Part shown: one piece after another, positions 15,984 through 25,400 of the stretch | Layout: each line of letters begins with the position of its first letter | How positions within the stretch are numbered: the stretch's first letter is position 1 | Origin: Prevotella sp. | GTDB taxonomy: Bacteria > Bacteroidota > Bacteroidia > Bacteroidales > Bacteroidaceae | Assembly: GCA_017402445.1 (NCBI GenBank) | Contig: JAFPME010000015.1 | Coordinates: 1 to 36,973 of the forward strand | DNA: 36,973 nt | Direction of reading: 5' to 3' | The notes under the pieces: model-generated | Database searches by the model: none | What the model was told of the DNA's origin: nothing | The model's input: the letters and a program-made list of their open reading frames with translations, nothing else | Translations under genes and position numbers: made by a program

Positions 15984-17513
15984 ATGAATAAATTAAAATT
16001 TGCCTGCATTGCCTTTGCAATGACAGCGTCAACCGCCTACGCTGGCGGCATTTTGACCAACACAAACACGAACATTGCCTTCAACAGAATGATGGCCCGC
16101 GACGGTGTCATCGCTATTGACGGCGTGTATACCAACCCCGCTGGCGTGGTCTTCATGGACGAAGGTTGGCATCTGTCGCTCAACTGGCAGGCTGCTTTCC
16201 AGACGCGCACCATCCTCACAACGAACCCCGACTTCGCCCTCGGAATGAGCAACAACGGACAGACGACGAAGGAGTTCAAGGGCGAAGCCATCGCTCCCGT
16301 CATCCCTTCCATCCAGGCCGCCTACAACCGAGGCCGCTGGAGCCTGCAGGGCAGCTTCGCACTGACGGGCGGCGGCGGCAAGTGTGAGTTCGACAACGGC
16401 ATCGGGTCGTTCGAGAGTGCCGTCGGCGCCATTGCCAAATCGCTGCAGCCCCTGGGCGCTACGGGCTACGATGTCGATGGCTACATGCGCGGCAAGCAGT
16501 ACTATTTCGGCTTCACCCTCGGCGCTGCCTACAAGCTCACCGACAACCTGTCGGTCTATGGCGGTGCCCGACTCATCTATGGTACGGCCTCGTATAAGGC
16601 GAACCTCAGCAACATCCGCGTGAACACAGCCGCCGGAGCAGTGCCCTTCGGTACGTTCCTCGACAATGCCAACGTCACCATCGCCGGAGGCATCGCTCAA
16701 TACAGTGCTGGCATCACCAAGTTGGAAGCCGGCATCGCTCAGTATCAGGCTGCCGGAGCACCCGTTCCCGAAGAGCTCACCACGCAACTGGCCACCGCCA
16801 AGGCTGCGAAAGCTCAGCTCGAAGGAACGCAGCAGAGCCTGCAGACGCTCGACATCTACCGCGAGGGTGTGAGCCTGATGTCCGATCAGACCGGGTGGGG
16901 CGTTGCGCCCATCGTGGGTATCGACTACAAGACGGGCGACTTCAACTTCGCCGCGAAGTATGAGTTCAAGACGCGCATCCGCATGAAGAACAGCTCCACC
17001 GTGAAGGAAGCGCACCAGATAGCAGCCATCAACAAGTACCGCGACGGCAGCAAGGTGCCCGAGGACCAGCCGGCACTGCTCACCGTGGGTGCTCAGTGGT
17101 CGGTCATTCCCACCGTTCGCATCAATGCAGGCTACCATCTGTTCTTCGACAAGTCGGCCCATTGGTACAACCACGAGGAGAAGAAGCTCGACGGCAACAC
17201 ATGGGAGGTGAACGGCGGTGCTGAATGGGACGTCACCGACAAGCTCCTCGTCAGCGGAGGCTTCCAGAAAACGAACTACGGGCTGTCCGACGAGTACATG
17301 AACGACATGTCGTTCGTCGTGAGCAGCTATTCCTACGGTGTGGGACTGTCGTACAAGCTCAGCAAGAAGATGAAGCTCAACGTGGCTTACTTCCAGACCA
17401 ACTACGATACCTACAAGCAGGACGTCACACCCACAGCCACCAACAGCACCACGCACAACGACTACACTCGCACCAACCGCGTGGTAGGCGTCGGTCTTGA
17501 TATCGACTTTTAG
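15984..17513 (+). CDS. OmpP1/FadL/TodX-family outer-membrane protein
   Basis: 509 residues from ATG 15984 (MNKLKFACIAFAMTASTAYA, signal peptide); an in-frame ATG at 15972 is possible. The mature N-terminus GGILTNTNTNIAFNRMMARDGVIAIDGVYTNPAG is the FadL-type plug segment carrying the NPAG motif. Alternating beta strands follow, ending in VVGVGLDIDF with a terminal Phe, the usual outer-membrane barrel signature. FadL-type channels pass hydrophobic molecules such as fatty acids or aromatics across the outer membrane. An Ala/Gln-rich helical insert at about 235-295 interrupts the strands. It is transcribed away from the methyltransferase operon; the shared intergenic region allows co-regulation, but no functional link is shown. 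Confidence 0.88.
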   Translation: MNKLKFACIAFAMTASTAYAGGILTNTNTNIAFNRMMARDGVIAIDGVYTNPAGVVFMDEGWHLSLNWQAAFQTRTILTTNPDFALGMSNNGQTTKEFKGEAIAPVIPSIQAAYNRGRWSLQGSFALTGGGGKCEFDNGIGSFESAVGAIAKSLQPLGATGYDVDGYMRGKQYYFGFTLGAAYKLTDNLSVYGGARLIYGTASYKANLSNIRVNTAAGAVPFGTFLDNANVTIAGGIAQYSAGITKLEAGIAQYQAAGAPVPEELTTQLATAKAAKAQLEGTQQSLQTLDIYREGVSLMSDQTGWGVAPIVGIDYKTGDFNFAAKYEFKTRIRMKNSSTVKEAHQIAAINKYRDGSKVPEDQPALLTVGAQWSVIPTVRINAGYHLFFDKSAHWYNHEEKKLDGNTWEVNGGAEWDVTDKLLVSGGFQKTNYGLSDEYMNDMSFVVSSYSYGVGLSYKLSKKMKLNVAYFQTNYDTYKQDVTPTATNSTTHNDYTRTNRVVGVGLDIDF

Positions 17514-17679
17514 TCAGAAAGCCTGCTATCGGAAATATCATCAGTCGTTCATACGACTCATGTCATGTTGATCCTGCCTTGTTTTCGTCAAGTAAATTTA
17601 CTGAAAAAACAGGGCAGAATTTTTTTTCGTTTTAGAATGCAGATTGCTTCTGAAACGGTAAAAAATCCAAACAAAAGCG

Positions 17680-17910
17680 CAGAAAAAATCTTGTCGGTTT
17701 TCAAAACGGCCCGTTTTACGTCGCAAAATGGGCCGTTCTGCTCGCCGGAATGAGTCATTTTGCCAAAGAAAAAGGCCCGTTTTGAAGTGTAAAATGAGTC
17801 ATTTTGAAAGCGTCGGAAATGTAAGGAAAATTCAAGTCGCTTGTTTCCAGTCGTTTGCAACTCTTTCAAATTTCGCGCGTACGCGTGCTTCCGATTTTTA
17901 TTTTTCAACG
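17680..17910. repeat. Palindrome-array element, copy 2 (five units, 22-bp period)
   Basis: Units start at 17703, 17725, 17747, 17769 and 17791, again exactly 22 bp apart. The first is AAAACGGCCCGTTTT and the last is AAAATGAGTCATTTT. The flank with CGCGCGTACGCG (17874-17885) and the T-rich end match copy 1 without any gap. Identity is roughly 78% over the 183 bases I compared by eye. The element occupies most of the 519-bp gap between the convergent OmpP1-type and priA genes. The remainder, 17911-18032, shows no gene or clear terminator. Confidence 0.85.
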
Positions 17911-18032
17911 ATGGCACTCACGAAGCGCGAATTTGAACTTTTTGTCCGCTTTTTTCACAACTGGAAACGGTTGCGTACGGCGCGTAAAGAGACGGTATGG
18001 ACGGGGTAGGGGAGAGCGCGGTGCGAGCTTCG

Positions 18033-20324
18033 TCAGATGGGGTCCACGTCGAAAAACACCTGAACGGAGTTGTACTGCTTGTCCTTCAGCACGTCTGCCT
18101 CCATGCCGTGCAGGCACTGGCGGACGCGCCGCATGTCGATGCCGTTCTCTAACTTCAGCACAATCTTGCGGATGTTCAGCGTCTTCACCTTCGCCACGGC
18201 AGGTTTGTCGGGCCCCAGCACGCGCTGGCCGAACAGCTCGCGCAGGCGCATTCCCATGTACTCGGCAGCATGAGCCACCGTCTGGTCGTTCTTGTGGCGC
18301 AGAAAGACGTAGATGAGCCGGCTGAAAGGCGGATAGCGGAACGCGGCACGCTCCTCAAGCAAGTCGTTGAAGAAGCCTTCGTAGTCGTTGCGCACCACCT
18401 GCTGCACGACGCTCACCTCGGGATTCTTCGTCTGCAGCAGCACACGTCCGCGCCGTCCCTTTCGTCCGGCACGTCCGCTCACCTGCGCCATCATCATGAA
18501 CGCATGCTCGTAGGCGCGGAAGTCGGGATAGTTCAGCATCGAGTCGGCGTTGAGGATGCCCACCAGCGACACACGGTCGAAGTCGAGTCCCTTGCTGATC
18601 ATCTGCGTTCCGATCAGGATATTGGTGCGGCCGGCCGAGAAGTCGTTGATGAGTCGCTCGTAGGCGTGGCTCGTGCGCGTGGTGTCTAAGTCCATGCGGG
18701 CCACACGGGCCTCCGGAAACAGCTCCATCACCTGGTCTTCCACCTTCTCCGTGCCGTAGCCTCGGCCGCGCAGGTCGGTGCTGCCGCAGCAGGGGCACGA
18801 CGTCGGCAGCTGGTAGGTCAGTCCGCAGTAGTGGCACGTCAGCAGGTTCAGGTGGCGGTGATAGGTCAGCGACACGTCGCAGTTCTGGCAGTGTGGCACC
18901 CAGCCGCACTGCCGGCACTCCACCATCGGGGCGAAACCGCGGCGGTTCTGGAACAGGATGACCTGCTCCTTGCGCGTCAGTGCCTCGCGGATGCCTGCCA
19001 GCAACTGCGGCGAGAACATGCCGTTCATCATCTTCCGCCGTTGCAGGTCCTTCACGTCCACCACCTCTATCTCGGGCAGCTCAATGTCTTTGTAGCGCTG
19101 CATGAGCGTCACCAGTCCGTACTTGCCCGTCTGTGCGTTCTGATAGCTCTCCATCGAGGGTGTGGCCGTGCCCAAGAGCACCTTTGCCCCGCTCTTCTGT
19201 GCCATCATGATGGCTGCCGAGCGTGCGTGGTAGCGCGGGGCCGGATCCTGTTGCTTGAACGACGTCTCGTGCTCTTCGTCCACGATGACCAGCCCCAGGT
19301 GCCGGAACGGCAGGAAGACGGCCGAGCGTGCACCGAGAATGACGTCGTAGGGATTGTCCGAAAGCTGTTTCTTCCAGATTTCCACGCGCTCGGCGTCGGA
19401 ATATTTGGAATGGTAGATGCCTAACCGTCGGCCGAAGACACGCTGCAGGCGCTCGCGCATCTGCACGGTCAGTGCTATCTCGGGCAGCAGGTAGAGCACC
19501 TGCTCCTTGCGTTCGAGCGCGCGGCGTATCAGGTGGATGTAGATTTCCGTCTTGCCACTCGACGTGACACCGTGCAGGAGCACCACCTGCTTGCTCATGA
19601 ACTGCAGCAACACCCGGTTGTAGGCATCTTGTTGGGCGTCGTTCAGCTGCTTCAGGTGGTCCAGGTTCGGCTCGCCGCCGTTGTTCAGCCGCCCCACTTC
19701 CTTTTCGTACGTGCGCAGGATGCCTTTGTCTGTCAGCGCTTTCAGTGCCGCTGCCGATGCGTGCGACTCGTTCATCAGCTCTTCGCGTGTGATTTCGGCG
19801 GGCAGCGCAGCGTTCGTCGGCGGGTCTGTCGATGACTGTTCCGACACGTATTCGCCCCACCGCGACAGGTCGAGGTAGGTGCTCAGCAGCTGTTCCTGCT
19901 TCTCGGCCCGGCGCAGCATGTTGAGCGCTATGTGCAGGGCCTGCTCCGAGCGGTAGCGTTCGCCCAGCTCGATGTAGGTCTCTGTGCGCGGTTTGTAGCC
20001 GTCCACCGTCTTCAGGCCCGATGGCAGTGCGGCATTGTAGACGTCGCCGAGCGGCGACATGTAGTAGTCGGCAATCCATTGCCACAGCCACAGTTGCGAG
20101 GGGAGCAGCACGGGATGGCAGTCGAGCACGTTCAACACGTCCTTCACCGCGAAGTCCGGGCGCTCGTCGTGCACGCGCACTGCCATGGCCACGTAGCGCT
20201 TGCTGCGTCCCAGCGGCACCAGCACGCGCATGCCCATGCTCACCTTGCCGTCCATGTCGGGTGGCAGCGAGTAGGTGAATGTGCCTTCGAGAGGCAGCGG
20301 AAGAATGACGTCGACGTATTTCAT
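18033..20324 (-). CDS. priA: Primosomal protein N' (replication restart helicase PriA)
   Basis: 763 residues from ATG 20324 (MKYVDVILPLPLEGTFTYSLP, the conserved PriA 3'-DNA-binding start). Walker A is HGVTSSGKT (251-259), and the DEAH-box helicase motif is DEEH (349-352), followed by the conserved RYHARS. A zinc-binding domain holds four CxxC pairs (ECRQCGWVPHCQNC ... CHYCG ... CPCCG). Helicase motifs V-VI follow (GTQMISKGLDFDRV, QVSGRAGRKGRRG). PriA reloads the replisome at stalled forks. The gene is complete and stands alone on this strand. Its promoter boxes lie so close to the ATG that the mRNA may be leaderless. Confidence 0.97.
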   Translation of the reverse strand: MKYVDVILPLPLEGTFTYSLPPDMDGKVSMGMRVLVPLGRSKRYVAMAVRVHDERPDFAVKDVLNVLDCHPVLLPSQLWLWQWIADYYMSPLGDVYNAALPSGLKTVDGYKPRTETYIELGERYRSEQALHIALNMLRRAEKQEQLLSTYLDLSRWGEYVSEQSSTDPPTNAALPAEITREELMNESHASAAALKALTDKGILRTYEKEVGRLNNGGEPNLDHLKQLNDAQQDAYNRVLLQFMSKQVVLLHGVTSSGKTEIYIHLIRRALERKEQVLYLLPEIALTVQMRERLQRVFGRRLGIYHSKYSDAERVEIWKKQLSDNPYDVILGARSAVFLPFRHLGLVIVDEEHETSFKQQDPAPRYHARSAAIMMAQKSGAKVLLGTATPSMESYQNAQTGKYGLVTLMQRYKDIELPEIEVVDVKDLQRRKMMNGMFSPQLLAGIREALTRKEQVILFQNRRGFAPMVECRQCGWVPHCQNCDVSLTYHRHLNLLTCHYCGLTYQLPTSCPCCGSTDLRGRGYGTEKVEDQVMELFPEARVARMDLDTTRTSHAYERLINDFSAGRTNILIGTQMISKGLDFDRVSLVGILNADSMLNYPDFRAYEHAFMMMAQVSGRAGRKGRRGRVLLQTKNPEVSVVQQVVRNDYEGFFNDLLEERAAFRYPPFSRLIYVFLRHKNDQTVAHAAEYMGMRLRELFGQRVLGPDKPAVAKVKTLNIRKIVLKLENGIDMRRVRQCLHGMEADVLKDKQYNSVQVFFDVDPI

Positions 20325-20330
20325 GGCTTG

Positions 20331-20362
20331 CAAAAATACGCAATTCTTTTCATTCGGCCAAA
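20331..20362 (-). promoter_or_regulatory. priA promoter abutting the start codon
   Basis: On the minus strand TTTG (20362-20359), a 20-bp spacer and TATTTTTG (20338-20331) match the consensus. The ATG starts at 20324, only 6 bp past the -7 box, where transcription would begin. Confidence 0.65.
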
Positions 20363-20393
20363 AAAAATGCCTGCGCTTTTCGCACAGGCATTT
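20360..20393 (-). terminator. Rho-independent terminator of the GH115-regulator-GH67 operon
   Basis: Read leftward, a 12-bp stem pairs plus 20382-20393 with 20365-20376. It has one G-U wobble and a 5-nt loop, and a run of T (plus A 20360-20367) follows. It sits 31 bp past the GH67 stop and merges with the priA -33 box. Confidence 0.85.
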
Positions 20394-20423
20394 CGTTCGG
20401 ACGGGGCCGGCGGGGGCGTGTCG

Positions 20424-22403
20424 TCACTCGATGGGCTTCTGGCTGAACGTCTGGAAGTATTTCAGACAGACGTCGCGCCACTCGCGGGCGTTCTCCACCT
20501 GGTGCTGCAGGCGGTCGTTCACCTCGTTCCAGCGCTGCGCATCACCGCCGTCGATGGTCAGGACGTGCTCCTTCATGCGCTCCCAGATGGCGGGATACTT
20601 CTCCACCTCGGCCACGCCTTGGTTGTATTTCAGGCAGAGCTCCTGCCACAGTGTGCGTCCGCTCTTCATGCGGTAGGTCCAGGGCACGTGGTGGAACCAG
20701 AGCAGGTACTGTTCGGGGCAGGTCTGCAGGTTATCGTACAGTGAGGCGTAGGGCTCGTTGTACTGCGACACGGCGTTGGTCCCCTTGCTGCTGCGGTCGA
20801 AGCCGACGCCGTCGGCATCGGCCTTATGGTAGTAGACGGGGCACCACTCTATCGGGTATTCGGCCTTGAAGCCGTCGGGTTCGGGTCCGTAGTGGTGGTC
20901 GAACTTGAAGATGTGGTGCAGTCCCAGGGGCATCATGTAGTTGACGCAAGCCTCGCGGCTGCCCAGCATCAGCATGGTCATCGTGTTGACGAAGGCCGGA
21001 TCGTTGTCGAAGGTCTGACTGAGCCATTCGCGTGCGATGGTTTCCGACGACAGTTCAGGATTCCAGGCCAGTCGTCCGAAGGCGTACCAGTTGGCCTGCG
21101 AGAAGTGGTGTCCGCACCAGTTGCGGTCCTTTCCGATGTTGGCCACACCGGCGATGCCGCGCAGGTTGCAGGGCGGAACGAAGGTGAAGAACTCCTTCCA
21201 CATCGGAGCCAGATAGACGAGATGGCGCGACTGGCCGAGATACTCCTGCGTAATCTGCAGCTCGGCCATGTTGGGTGTCTGGCGAATCTGGTCGAAGACG
21301 GGGCTGTAGGGCTCGCGCGGCTGGAAGTCGAGCGGTCCGTTCTTGGTCTGCAGGATGACGTTCGGACGGAATTTCCCGTCGAGGGGCTTGAACTCGGAGA
21401 CGGCTTGTTTCACGCGGTCTTCACCCTTGTGGTTGGCACCGTAGACAAAGCAGCGCCACATGACGATGCCTCCGAAGGGCTTCAGCGCGTCGGCCAGCAT
21501 GTTGGCACCGTCAGCGTGCGACCGTTTGTAGTCGCCGGGGCCGGGCTGTCCCTCGCTGTTGGCCTTGACCAGAAAGCCGCCGAAGTCGGGAATGAGCTGA
21601 TAGATCTCCTTGGCCTTGCGCTTCCACCACTGAGCCACCTGCGCGTTGAGCGGGTCGGCAGTCTTGGTGTCGCCGAGTGCCATGGGACTTGCGAAGTTGA
21701 TACTCAGGAAGACGCGGATGCCATAGGGCCGAAGGATGTCGGCAATCGTCTTCACCTCCTTCAGATAGTCGGCGGTGAGGATCTTCGGCGAGGCGTTCAC
21801 GTTGTTCAGCACGGAGCCGTTGATGCCGATGGAGGCGTTGGCGCGTGCGTACTGGCGGATGCGCTGTTCGTCGAGATGGAACCACTCGAAGATGCTCTCG
21901 CCCGCATAGCCGCGCTCGATGCTTCCGTCGAGGTTGTCCCAGTGGTTGAGCAGGCGCAGGGGGAAGGCCGGGCGCTCGGTCTTGTCGACGTTCTGGCCGT
22001 CAAGTCCGACCCTCGGAGCAATGCCGCCCGTGTTGAGGACGTCGGTGTTCTGCAGTCGCAACAGCTCGTAGGCGCCGTAGAGCAGGCCCCGGTCGGTGCT
22101 GGCATAGACGGTGGCCTGGTAGCTTCCCGTGCATCCCAGCTCCTTGCAGGTGGCCACGACGCGGTAGCCCTCGTCGAGCTTCAGGCTCTTGTCGAGCACC
22201 AGCTTCACCTCGTCGCCCAGCTGCCAGCCGTTAGCGAGTTCGCTGCAGGCGATGTCGATGGTGGCCGACTTGGCGTTGGCCGTCACTTTCGGGACGTTGG
22301 ACCGCGTCAGGTCCCACAGCCCGAGCCATAGTTTGTAACCGTCGTCTGCCTTGGAGATGAGCGCCATGAGGCAGAGAGAAATCAGCATGAATGACTTTTT
22401 CAT
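20424..22403 (-). CDS. aguA: GH67 alpha-glucuronidase
   Basis: 659 residues with a signal peptide (MKKSFMLISLCLMALISKADD), so a periplasmic or secreted enzyme. GH67 enzymes remove (4-O-methyl)-glucuronic acid from the terminal xylose of short xylo-oligosaccharides. The catalytic residues map by spacing to the characterised enzymes: acid E284 in KANSEGQPGPGDY, and D359 and E387 (GPLDFQPREP and ITQEYLGQ, 28 residues apart as in Geobacillus AguA). Full length for the family. It follows the regulator gene by 36 bp and is last in the leftward operon. The equivalent in Prevotella bryantii is xynF. Its product, methylglucuronate, is the candidate methyl donor for the corrinoid fusion at 8436-11420 (inference). 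Confidence 0.95.
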   Translation of the reverse strand: MKKSFMLISLCLMALISKADDGYKLWLGLWDLTRSNVPKVTANAKSATIDIACSELANGWQLGDEVKLVLDKSLKLDEGYRVVATCKELGCTGSYQATVYASTDRGLLYGAYELLRLQNTDVLNTGGIAPRVGLDGQNVDKTERPAFPLRLLNHWDNLDGSIERGYAGESIFEWFHLDEQRIRQYARANASIGINGSVLNNVNASPKILTADYLKEVKTIADILRPYGIRVFLSINFASPMALGDTKTADPLNAQVAQWWKRKAKEIYQLIPDFGGFLVKANSEGQPGPGDYKRSHADGANMLADALKPFGGIVMWRCFVYGANHKGEDRVKQAVSEFKPLDGKFRPNVILQTKNGPLDFQPREPYSPVFDQIRQTPNMAELQITQEYLGQSRHLVYLAPMWKEFFTFVPPCNLRGIAGVANIGKDRNWCGHHFSQANWYAFGRLAWNPELSSETIAREWLSQTFDNDPAFVNTMTMLMLGSREACVNYMMPLGLHHIFKFDHHYGPEPDGFKAEYPIEWCPVYYHKADADGVGFDRSSKGTNAVSQYNEPYASLYDNLQTCPEQYLLWFHHVPWTYRMKSGRTLWQELCLKYNQGVAEVEKYPAIWERMKEHVLTIDGGDAQRWNEVNDRLQHQVENAREWRDVCLKYFQTFSQKPIE

Positions 22404-22439
22404 ATTGTTCGTGTTTTGATTTTGATTCAGGTGCTGCCG

Positions 22440-25400
22440 TCACGCCTCTGTCTCAGCCGAACGTTCCTGTTCGCTGTACTCGGTGGGCGTCATGCCGAAA
22501 TGTTTCTTGAAGATGGTGGAGAAGTGGGTCTGGTTGTTGAAACCGACGGCGTAGGCCACCTGCGTGACGTTGATTTTCTTTTCCTTGATGAGCCGGGCGG
22601 CCTGCTCTAAGCGCAGGTTGCGGATGAAGTCGCCAGCCGAGATGCCTGTGATCTCCTTCATCTTGCGGTGCAGCTGTGCGCGGCTGATGCCGACCTTCTC
22701 GGTCAGGCGCTCCACGTTGAAGTCGGGATCCTGCAGGTTCTCGTTGATGCACTTCATGATGCGCTCCATCAGGGCGTCGTTGTTGCCCTTCACTTCCACT
22801 TTCTCGACCTTCTCTTCCTGCTTCTGCGCACCGGAGAACTTGCCGCGCAGACGCCGAACGTTGTCCACCAGGTTGTCGATGAGGATGTGGAGCTCCTCCA
22901 TGCTGAAGGGCTTTGCCAAGAAGGCATCGGCCCCTTTCTTCAGACCTTCGAGTCGGTCGCTGACCTCGGCCTTCGACGTGAGCAGGATGACGGGGATGTC
23001 GCTGATGTTGGTGTTGCCCTTGATGTTCTTCAATAGTGTGATGCCGTCCATCTCGGGCATCATGATGTCGGAGATGACCAGGTCGTAGCTGCCCGTGAGC
23101 AGGAGCTTCAGGGCCTCCTTGCCGTTTGGTGCGGCATCGAAGCGGTACCAGTTTCCGAGCTCGGAGCGGATATATCCGGCTATCTCGGCATCGTCGTCGG
23201 CGATGAGAATGCGGAAGTTCTTCGATGCTTGCTTCTTTGGCGCGTTGCTGAATGTGGGTTCTTCCTCTTTCTCCAGTTCTTCGGGCTTCAGATGGTCATT
23301 GCCCATGGGCAGGTGGATGGTGAGCACCGTGCCGCGCATGCCGTCGGGACGGTTGGCAGCCGTGATGGTGCCGCCGTGCATGTTCACGATGGCACGGCTC
23401 AGGTTCAGTCCGATGCCCGTGCCGTCGAGGTGCAGGTCACGGGCGTTGGAGCCCTGGTAGAAACGGTCGAAGAGGCGGTCGGGCTTGTCTTCCTTCAGCC
23501 CGATGCCGTTGTCGATGACCTGAATGACGGCCTCGGGCTTGCCTTCCGTCGATGTCTGCTGCGACAGCACCACGTCTATTTGTCCGCCGTCGAAGGTGTA
23601 CTTGAAAGCGTTGGAGAGCAGGTTGCTGATGACCTTGTCGAAGTTGATGCGGTCAATCCACACGGGGATGGTCGCCGTCTGCTGGCCGTTCTGCCGGTCG
23701 GCGTCGTCCGTCGCAGCCTGTGTGGGTTCCACCTGAAGGCCGAAAGCGATGTTGCGCTGCTGCGCATTGTAGTTGTAGAGCGAGCAGATGCCGCTGACAA
23801 AGGAGACAAGGTCGGTCTCGCGGCAGTGGAGCTGCATCTGGTTCTTGTCAATCTTTCGCTCATCGAGAATCTGGTTCACTAACAGCAGCAGTCGCTGGGC
23901 GTTGCGGTCGATGGTGTCGATGTCGTTCTGGCATTCAGCATCGGTGACGCGTTCCTTCAGTTTCTTCAGCGGACCCATGATGAGGGTCAGCGGAGAGCGG
24001 ATGTCGTGCGTGGCATTGATGAGGAATCGCATCTTCGATTCCTCCAGTTCGGCCTTGCGCTGACGGTCGAGATAGTAGAAGAGGAAACCGGCGAGTCCCA
24101 TCAGGAGCAGTATATATATAAGGTATGCGAGTGTGGACGAATACCACGGTCCGCGCACGTCCACGGTGATGGTGCAGGTGCTTTCTGAGTAATTGCCGTT
24201 GCAGACGGCCCGCACCTCGATGATGTAGCGGCCGGGTTTCATCTTGTTGAACGAAATGGCGTTCATGCCTTCGTTCGTGGAAATCCAGTCTTCGCTGCCG
24301 TTCAGCCGGTACTGGTAGAAAATGTTCTCGGTGTTCTTGTAGTTGAGCAGTGAGAACTCCAGGGTGAACGAGTTCTCGCCGTAAGGCACCGTGAACTCAT
24401 TGGCCAGCGGACAGACGGTTTCGTTGCCGATGAGGAAGTTGGTCAGGTAGACATCGCCCATCTCGATGCGGCTGTTGCGGACGGTCTGCGGCTGGAAGGT
24501 GGTGATGCCGTCGTTCGTGCCGAAGCCGATGGTGCCGTCGGGAGCCTGCATGACGGCTCCCAGCACGTACTCCTTGGTGGAGAGACCGTTGCCGTGGAGG
24601 TGTCCGATCCATGCTTTCGACTTCATGCTGTATTGCCAGATGCCGATGGAGGTGCTCACCCAGATGTCGCCCTCGATGTCGGTGACGATGCCGTAGATGA
24701 GCTTGTCGTTGAGCTCTTCGGCCCCGGGAAACGGTTCTATCGTCTTCTTGATGCGGTCGAAGACGTAGAGTCCGGCGTTGGAGCCGATGAGGATATTGCC
24801 CTGTTTCTGCTCGGAGAAGGCTGTACACTGGTGGCCTTGCAGCATCACTTCCCATCCGAAGGTGCGGAAATTCTGCGTCTTGGTGTCCATGACGGACAGG
24901 CCGTTTGACGTTCCGATCCACAACATGCCGTAACGGTCGACGAAAAGCGACTTGATCCAGTCGTTGCAGAGCGTTCCAAGCTTCGGGTCGCTGGCGGTCA
25001 TACTGATGTGTTGTTGCTCGTTGGTGGCGGTGTTCAGGATGCGCAGTCCCTTTCCGAAGTCGCAGATGTAGAGCTTGCCGTCTTCGCCGCTCGCCATGCA
25101 GTTCAGGCCCCAGCCGTCGCCCGTCATGCGTGACTGGCTGGCTCCCGTGGTGGGTTGGTAGCTGTAGAGCGTGTTCTCGGTGCTCACCCAGTAGCGTCCC
25201 TGGCGGTCGCGCAGGATGGCTTTTGTGCCGTTGGGAGCCGGCAGCGTGGCAACCACCTTTCCCTGGCGGTTGAACCGGTAGATGTGATTGTTCTGTGCCG
25301 CGCAGAGCACGTCGCCTTCGTCGTCGCAGACGATGGCCGACACGCTGCTGCCGATGTTGATGTTCTGTTCGGAGAAGCGCCAGCTGCTGAAAGCCTCAGC

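Noticed and set aside
16029-17456. 475-residue frame opposite the OmpP1-type gene
   Set aside because: Antisense shadow; the sense strand encodes a signal peptide and beta-barrel end.
17728-18009. 93-residue frame inside palindrome array copy 2
   Set aside because: Same argument as for copy 1; its last third has no counterpart in copy 1.
20826-22331. 501-residue frame opposite the GH67 gene
   Set aside because: Antisense shadow; GH67 catalytic residues on the other strand are intact.
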